Positions 45,270 through 53,850 of a stretch of 53,850 nucleotides of DNA are shown piece by piece. How positions within the stretch are numbered: the stretch's first letter is position 1; each line of letters begins with the position of its first letter. The translations under genes and the position numbers were made by a program. The notes under the pieces were generated by a model, which did not search any database, had not been told where the DNA came from, and saw only the letters and a program-made list of their open reading frames with translations. The stretch spans positions 1-53,850 of the forward strand of contig JAAYXB010000076.1 in NCBI GenBank assembly GCA_012516125.1, read 5' to 3'. This stretch comes from Bacillota bacterium (GTDB lineage: Bacteria > Bacillota > SHA-98 > UBA4971).

Positions 45270-47278
45270 GGTGCTCCCTCCAGACGAACCTGATAGTATC
45301 GATCGGGTCCCGGCTTGATTGTATCATGCCGAGGCTCGCGCGGCCATCCCTCGATTGTGCGATCTCAGCCGCCTATGTCACGAACATGTCCCCCTTGCAC
45401 CGCGGGAATAGCGCCCGTCAACCCCAAAGCAGCAGGAAAAAGGGCGCGGACTCGTGAATCGACATATTGAGGAGGTCTGCGGAATGGCCGTGTCCAGGAA
45501 CAGCAAGCCTTATCTTCTCGGGATAGACGTCGGGACGACGCACATAAAGGCGGTGGTATTCGACGACGCGGGGACGGAGGCGGCGAGGTGCGTCGCCGAT
45601 ACGCCCTCGAAGCCCGGCGACGGCCCGGGTCAGGTGGTGTGGGATCCTGACGCAATTTGGGAGACGGTCATCTCGGTCACGCGCGGCGCAGTCGAAATGC
45701 TTCAGGAAGGGCCCACGGGGCGCTCCAGGCACTCCCGCAGCGCTGCCCCAGGATCCGAGGCGGACCGCGAGGGTATTGTGCCCGCAGGGGCTCACCCTCG
45801 AGTCACCGGCGCCCTCACCGGAGCGACCGTCCCCGGAGGCGAAGGAGGCAAAATGAGGCCAGGGCCCGGGTTTACCCCCGCGTGTCGTCCCGAGATCGTG
45901 GCCGTCGCGATCGCGAGCGTCGGCGAGTCGGGCGTCCCGCTCGACCGGGAGGGCCGCCCCCTCTACCCGATAATCGCGTGGTTCGATCCGCGCACCGCGC
46001 CGCAGGCCGCCTGGTGGGCCAGGGAGATAGGCCAGGAGCGAACGAGGGACGTCACGGGACTCTCGGTGAAATCCATATACTCGGCGCTGAAGATCCTGTG
46101 GCTCTTGGAGAACGTGGACGGGCTTAGAGACACCATAGACGCCTGGCTGCCGGTGTCGAGTTTCGTGTCGTTCAAGTTGACCGGGGGTGGCCGCTCCCGC
46201 GACGGCAACGGCGGTTCAGGCAGCGACAAGAGCACCGCGGGCAGAGGCCGCAGCCACCCGGCGGACTACTTCATCGACTTCTCCCAAGCCTCAAGGACCC
46301 TCCTCTTCGACCAGGCCACGCTGGACTGGTCCAGGGAGCTGGCCGAGGCCGCCGGGATCCCGGCGCGGATTCTGCCGCAGGCAGTCCCCAGCGGGACTCT
46401 AGCCGGGCGCGTCGCGCGCGAGGCCGCGCGGGCCACGGGCATCCCGGCCGGGGTCCCGGTGTTCGCAGGCGGCCACGACCACGTGTGTGGAGCGCTGGCG
46501 GTCGGCGCCACAAAGCCCGGCGTCGTCCTCGACTCGTGCGGCACGGCCGAGAGCGTACTCTCATCGTGCCCGAGCGCCTCCATCCTCCGGGCCGTTTGCG
46601 AGAACGGATTCTCCTTCGGCCGCCACGTGGTCCGGGACATGCATTACGCCATGGGGGGCCTCCTCGCGTCGGGCGGCGCGGTGGAGTGGTTCATTCGCGA
46701 GTTCCTCGGGGAGAGCCCGTCCTATGAGCACATGGTGGAGCTGGCCCGCAGCTCGAAGCCCGGAGCAGGCGGGGTCGTGTTCGTGCCACGCCTCCTTGGC
46801 AGCGGGCCCCCGACCCGCGACGAGCGAGCGACCGGCGCTTTCGCCCGCCTTCGGCCGAGCGCGACGCGGGCGGATTTCGCGCGGGCCGTCTTCGAAGGCC
46901 TCAGCCTCGAGCTCAAGACTGCCATCAGCGCCATGGAGGCCGCCGTCGGGCAGCCTGTGTCGAGGGTCATCGCCACCGGCGGCGGGGCCAGGAACGACCT
47001 CTGGCTTACCATTAAGGCGAGCGCGCTCGGCCTTCCCATCGAAGTGCCGCGGGTAACAGAGGCGTCGGCGCTCGGCGCCGCGCTCCTCGCGGGCATCGGG
47101 TGCGGGCTGTATCGGGACGCCGACGACGCGCTGGCGCGGACCTTGCGTATCGCGCGCCGGGTGAAGCCGGATGAATCGCTGCGCTGTGTTTACGAGGACG
47201 CATACGCCGTCTACGGCGCGGTCAGCGAGGCGCTGCGCCGCGTGGACGACGAGGCCGGCCATCCTACACTGCCCGTCG

Positions 47279-50623
<3,345 letters not shown>

Positions 50624-50639
50624 ATGACCGCGTCCTCCT

Positions 50640-50770
50640 TATGCATGGATCACTCCTGGGCGAGTGTGGCAGCCGGCGTAGACAGCGTAGACGGCGCAGT
50701 CAGCGCAAATGGCACAGGCAAATGGTGCAGATGGCGCAAACGCCGCAAACAGGGTAAACGCCGCCGCTCC
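50640..50770 (-). repeat. 9-bp imperfect tandem repeat between carA and carB
   Basis: On the plus strand successive 9-mers read GGCGTAGAC, AGCGTAGAC, GGCGCAGTC, AGCGCAAAT and GGCACAGGC. After a shift come GGCGCAAAC, GCCGCAAAC and GGGTAAACG. The repeat fills most of the ~150-base gap between carA and carB, which in most genomes are nearly adjacent. It is consistent with local expansion. Confidence 0.7.
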
Positions 50771-50774
50771 TCGG

Positions 50775-52445
50775 TTAACCCATGGTCGTGCCCGTGGTCT
50801 GGTCCACGGCCGTGCGTGCGGCCCCCCGGCCGGCGGCAGAGCTTGCTACCTGGCCGCCGCCACCGCGATTTCCCTCCATCATGCTGACGAACTTCTCGAA
50901 CAAGTATCGCGAGTCGTGCGGGCCGGGCGATGCCTCAGGGTGGTACTGCACCGAGAAACAGAGGAGTTCGGGCACCTCCATGCCTTCTACGGTGCCGTCG
51001 TTGAGGTTCACGTGTGTGATGCGAACGGCAATCGCGGTCCCGTTGGGCTGCGTGTGAAGGGCCAGCTGGCTCACATGAAGGAACGGAGCCGCTCGGCCTG
51101 CTCCTCGTGAAGCGTCCCGCTCCGCCGCACCCGCCCCGTCGCCCGGACATGCTGTGGCCATGCGTGCCAGCGTGCCCGTAGACCCCGCTGCGCTCGCACG
51201 CCCTACTGTGCCTTGGCACCATGTCGGGGTTGCACACTCAGCAGTGCCCGAACACACCGCCGTACCCGCACACCCCGCCGAGCCTCCGCCCGCCGGTGCG
51301 TCTCCATAACCCGCCGCAGCTCCGCGCCAGGTTGCAGGTGCGCGGCGTTCTGAGGCTGGCAAGACTGTTGGGCCGCGCCCGAGTACGCCAGGAATGAGGG
51401 GCGGGCAGGGCACACCTGGTGTGACCGGCATGCATTGCACGCCCGGCGCCATGCCCGGTTGGTTCGGTAGGCTCGCCATACGCGGCGCGGCGCCTGTCGC
51501 GGCAGCGCCCGCCAGGGGCATTTCGGGCGTTTCGCATATGGACGAATCAGACGCCTGGACGCAAAAGCCGTGGTTTTGGGATGTGATCTCGACCCTTCCC
51601 GTGAGGAGGTTCTTCACAGGATGGTTGGCGCCCCTGTGACCATACTTCAGCTTGAAGGTGGTGAGGCCAAGCGCGAGGCCGAGGATCTGGTGGCCGAGGC
51701 ATATCCCGAAGATGGGCTTCCGGCCCACAAGTTTTGCAACCTCCCGGACCACCGTCGGAACCCCCGCGGGATCCCCCGGCCCGTTGGAGAGGAAGATGCC
51801 GTCCGGGTCCTTTGCCAGGATGTTTTCAGCCGAGGTGTAGGCCGGCACCACGGTCACCTGGCACCCCGCGCTCTCGAGCATCCGGAGGATGCTGCGCTTG
51901 ACCCCGAAATCGAGGGCAACCACACGGTAACGACCGGAAGTGTTCCACGTGTACTCCCGGGAGCAGGTGACACGGCTCACCATGTCCCGCCCCACAAGGC
52001 CGGGATAGGACCGCACCTTGCGCAGCAAGCTCTCTCGGTCGAGGTCGGTGGTGGATACCACCCCCCGCATTGCGCCCGCCTCGCGGACGTGCCTCGTGAG
52101 GGCGCGGGTGTCTACGTCCTCGATCCCGAGCACCCCGTTGGCCTCAAGGTAGTCGAACAGGCTACGGGTGGCTCTCCAGTTGCTGGCGAAGCGGCTGTAC
52201 TCGCGGACGATGATCGCCTCCACCTGCGGGCCCGCCGACTCGGTGTCTGATTCGTTAGCACCGTAGTTGCCAATGAGGGGGTATGTGAAGGCAACGATCT
52301 GTCCCTTGTAGGACGGGTCGGTGATGATTTCCTGATACCCGGCCATGCTCGTGTTGAACACTACCTCGCCGTACGCTTCCCCGCTCCCCGCGAACGCCTT
52401 TCCTTCAAGCCAGAAGCCATCCTCCAGGACCATCAGCGCTCTCAT
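50775..52445 (-). CDS. carA: carbamoyl-phosphate synthase small subunit with a large insertion
   Basis: A 556-residue CarA; homologues have about 360-380. The N-terminal CPSase domain is typical ([20 protein letters not shown] and [16 protein letters not shown]). The class I glutamine amidotransferase has the nucleophile in FGICLGHQ and the His-Glu of the triad in [13 protein letters not shown]. Between SQNHGFCV and [15 protein letters not shown] lie ~150 residues (about 301-455) of Ala/Gly/Pro/Thr/Cys-rich low-complexity sequence. This insertion interrupts a surface loop but leaves the catalytic residues intact. A Gly/Ala-rich tail also follows the normal end. ATG 52445 is the family start. 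The transcript has a ~390-base leader with an ArgR-like site. Confidence 0.94.
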   Translation of the reverse strand: MRALMVLEDGFWLEGKAFAGSGEAYGEVVFNTSMAGYQEIITDPSYKGQIVAFTYPLIGNYGANESDTESAGPQVEAIIVREYSRFASNWRATRSLFDYLEANGVLGIEDVDTRALTRHVREAGAMRGVVSTTDLDRESLLRKVRSYPGLVGRDMVSRVTCSREYTWNTSGRYRVVALDFGVKRSILRMLESAGCQVTVVPAYTSAENILAKDPDGIFLSNGPGDPAGVPTVVREVAKLVGRKPIFGICLGHQILGLALGLTTFKLKYGHRGANHPVKNLLTGRVEITSQNHGFCVQASDSSICETPEMPLAGAAATGAAPRMASLPNQPGMAPGVQCMPVTPGVPCPPLIPGVLGRGPTVLPASERRAPATWRGAAAGYGDAPAGGGSAGCAGTAVCSGTAECATPTWCQGTVGRASAAGSTGTLARMATACPGDGAGAAERDASRGAGRAAPFLHVSQLALHTQPNGTAIAVRITHVNLNDGTVEGMEVPELLCFSVQYHPEASPGPHDSRYLFEKFVSMMEGNRGGGGQVASSAAGRGAARTAVDQTTGTTMG

Positions 52446-52559
52446 ATAGCTCCCACCTCGCCGGCAGGTCAACCCACCCCTGTCGCGCTCTTCTATGAGT
52501 CACTGGCAAACCCGCCCAGAGATCGAGGCGTTTCTGCACGCTGCCTGAGTAGATCGCCA

Positions 52560-52766
52560 CGAGTTCGCGCCGCTTTTCAGCGGGCGAGTTCTGTCCAGGG
52601 TCGCCCGTCTTGCGCTCCAGGGACGGCGTGCTTGCGGAGCGCCTCGTTCGAATTTGGCGTGCCCCCGCGACAAATTCTCGACGCTCCGTCGTGTAGGCAC
52701 CGGCAACCCTGACATCCTTGACACCCTCAAAGACGGTGGCGAAAACTCATGGCGCCATACCTAGAC
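52560..52766 (-). repeat. dispersed repeat copy in the carA leader
   Basis: On the minus strand TCTAGGTATGGCGCC is joined to CATGAGTTTTCGCC. AGGGTTGCCGGTGC and a palindromic GAGGCGCTCCGCAAGCACG stretch follow. It is the inverted partner of 41751-41990. It lies inside the transcribed leader of carA, where it could form hairpins. Confidence 0.5.
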
Positions 52767-52806
52767 TATGAGATGGGTGGGGGAACCTGCCAGAAGAAGC
52801 GCAGAT

Positions 52807-52822
52807 ATGCATACTTATGCAT
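52807..52822 (-). promoter_or_regulatory. ArgR-type operator (ARG box)
   Basis: ATGCATAAGTATGCAT is a 16-base palindrome matching TGNATWWWWATNCA at all but one position. It lies about 12-27 bases after the predicted carAB transcription start. A weaker half-match (AGCAATAAGAAGCA) lies next to it upstream. ArgR with arginine represses such promoters. Confidence 0.65.
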
Positions 52823-52840
52823 CTCATGCTTCTTATTGCT

Positions 52841-52868
52841 ATTATAGGCAGCGGCACGTGAAAGTCAA
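52841..52868 (-). promoter_or_regulatory. promoter of carAB
   Basis: The minus strand shows TTGACT (52868-52863), a 16-base spacer and a perfect TATAAT (52846-52841). Transcription would start near 52834, about 390 bases before carA. Confidence 0.75.
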
Positions 52869-53019
52869 TGGTGTGCATAAACTTTTGCTGCGTTTCCAAG
52901 CAGCACGCCGTATTCGAGGTGTGATGCGCAAGACCCGGGGTGCGAGCGCGGGACGCCAGGTGCAAGGCGCAGAGGCCCACATGTGAACTCGCTGCGGAGT
53001 CATGTGGCGCCTAGGCCGC

Positions 53020-53682
53020 TCACCGCGCCACGGCCGACCCGTCTTTGCGGGGCTCGGAGCCGCAGATGAACACGCCGGTGTCGGGGTCGCGCCAGATGAG
53101 CTGGCCTCCGCGGAAGCCGGCGAGTTCTTCGTCTACGCGGGTCTGGTGGCCCCACTTCGCAAGCTCCTCCACGACTTCGCGGCCTATCGCGAGCTCGACC
53201 GCCACCTCCCGCCCCGTGAGGACGCGGACACGCGGCGCGTCGATGGCGGCCTGTGGATTGAGGGCATGGTCGATGAGACCCAGGACGACCTGGATGTGCC
53301 CCTGGGGCTGCATGTCGCCGCCCATGACGCCGAAGGCGGCGAGCGGCACGCCGTCCCGGGTGATGAAAGCGGGGATGATGGTGTGGTACGGGCGCTTGCC
53401 GGGGGCGAGGCGGTTCGGGTGCCCCTCCTCAAGGGTGAAGCCGCAGTTCTGCATGGAGATGCCCGTCCCCGGGATGACGATGCCGGACCCGAAACCCATG
53501 TAGTTGGACTGGATGTACGAGACCATCATGCCCGAGGCATCGGCGGTGCAGAGGTACACGGTGTCGCCGTCAAAAGGTCCGCAACGACGGTGCTTGCGGC
53601 CGCGGAGCGATCGACCCGGACCCAAACCCGGACCCGGACCCAGACCGGGACCGGGACCGGGCCGCGACCTGGCTTCACCCAC
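53020..53682 (-). pseudogene. gamma-glutamyltransferase, 3' part only
   Basis: Recognisable Ggt small-subunit sequence begins at GDTVYLCTADASGMMVSYIQ, where the Thr (residue 41 of this frame) is the autocatalytic nucleophile. MGFGSGIVIPGTGISMQNCG, HPNRLAPGKRPYHTIIPAF and GGDMQPQGHIQVV follow. It ends near the normal C-terminus. The large subunit is not encoded upstream in this frame: an in-frame TGA precedes the GTG at 53682, and the remaining 168 bases of the window show no Ggt sequence. Just before the Thr lies a Pro-Gly-Leu repeat from a hexamer expansion. The gene is therefore truncated or frameshifted, unless the rest lies beyond the window in another frame. Confidence 0.75.
53611..53668. 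repeat. hexamer microsatellite in the ggt remnant
   Basis: Repeated GGACCC/GGACCG units code for Pro-Gly-rich sequence on the minus strand, directly upstream of the Ggt catalytic region. It resembles the low-complexity insertions in CarA, CarB and the kinase. Confidence 0.75.
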
Positions 53683-53850
53683 CGTTGGCCGCGCACCCGC
53701 GTTCGCTCACCTAGAAGCCTGCTCCAAAACGCCCACCGAATGGTGGTAGAGACGGCGGTGGAGGGCGAGTTTCCAGTTTTGGACCGGAGGATCTGGCCAG
53801 TCTGGCAGTTTTAGCCTTGTAATGTAGAGCAAGTAGTAGTATCCTCAAGA
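53683..53850. other. window end, no recognised gene
   Basis: No Ggt large-subunit sequence or other recognisable coding sequence is visible in the last 168 bases. The region becomes AT-richer after 53800. Confidence 0.4.

Noticed and set aside
53002-53814. 270-codon plus-strand ORF
   Set aside because: Antisense to recognisable gamma-glutamyltransferase sequence and driven by the hexamer repeat.

Overview
The window looks like chromosome of a GC-rich Bacillota (Gram-positive). The grounds are strong GGAGG-type ribosome binding sites almost everywhere, a SAM-I (S-box) riboswitch with an intrinsic terminator, sigma-A-like promoters, and a carAB operon behind an ArgR-like operator. The genus cannot be named from sequence alone. 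Much of the window is accessory: a defence island about 32 kb long (9.2-41 kb) lies between ordinary metabolic and transport genes.

Left part (1-9.2 kb): three minus-strand genes of unknown or poorly known role. The first, encoding an unknown protein, sits behind a textbook SAM-I riboswitch. Next is a complete plus-strand five-gene Dpp/Opp-type ABC importer (binding protein, two permeases, two ATPases). It is flanked on both sides by an unusual family of ~70-bp tandem units whose paired arms co-vary. A three-copy relic CRISPR-like array without cas genes follows.

Defence island, first half (9.2-29.9 kb, all minus strand): a BREX type 1 gene set in the unusual order brxL-brxA-brxB-brxC-pglX-pglZ, with pglX divided into two coupled genes. 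Downstream is a 1672-residue nuclease-STAND NTPase (Avs-like). Upstream is a GmrSD/BrxU-like DUF262-DUF1524 type IV restriction enzyme.

Mobile-element belt (30-35.4 kb and 40.2-40.6 kb): an internally deleted IS21 element carrying a nested IS110 with an in-frame amber codon, another IS21-like scrap, a decayed ISL3 element with both inverted repeats, and an IS3 relic. Between them (35.7-40.0 kb, plus strand) lies the most interesting locus. It is a four-gene operon with a Pycsar-like class III nucleotide cyclase, an E2-E1 fusion (Cap2-like), a JAB/JAMM isopeptidase (Cap3-like), and a membrane effector joining a PycTM-like part to DUF3307. This combines a Pycsar cyclase/effector pair with the ubiquitin-transfer-like accessory genes known from type II CBASS.

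Right part (40.8-53.9 kb): an N-terminally truncated ABC-2 permease, a small EamA-type transporter, a DinB-like protein, several small proteins, an internally deleted Uma2 protein, an FGGY carbohydrate kinase, carB and carA (carbamoyl phosphate synthase), and the 3' part of a gamma-glutamyltransferase. The kinase, CarA, CarB and Ggt all carry low-complexity Ala/Gly/Pro/Arg-rich insertions, and the carA-carB gap holds a 9-bp tandem repeat. This points to a genome-wide tendency for GC-rich repeats to expand.
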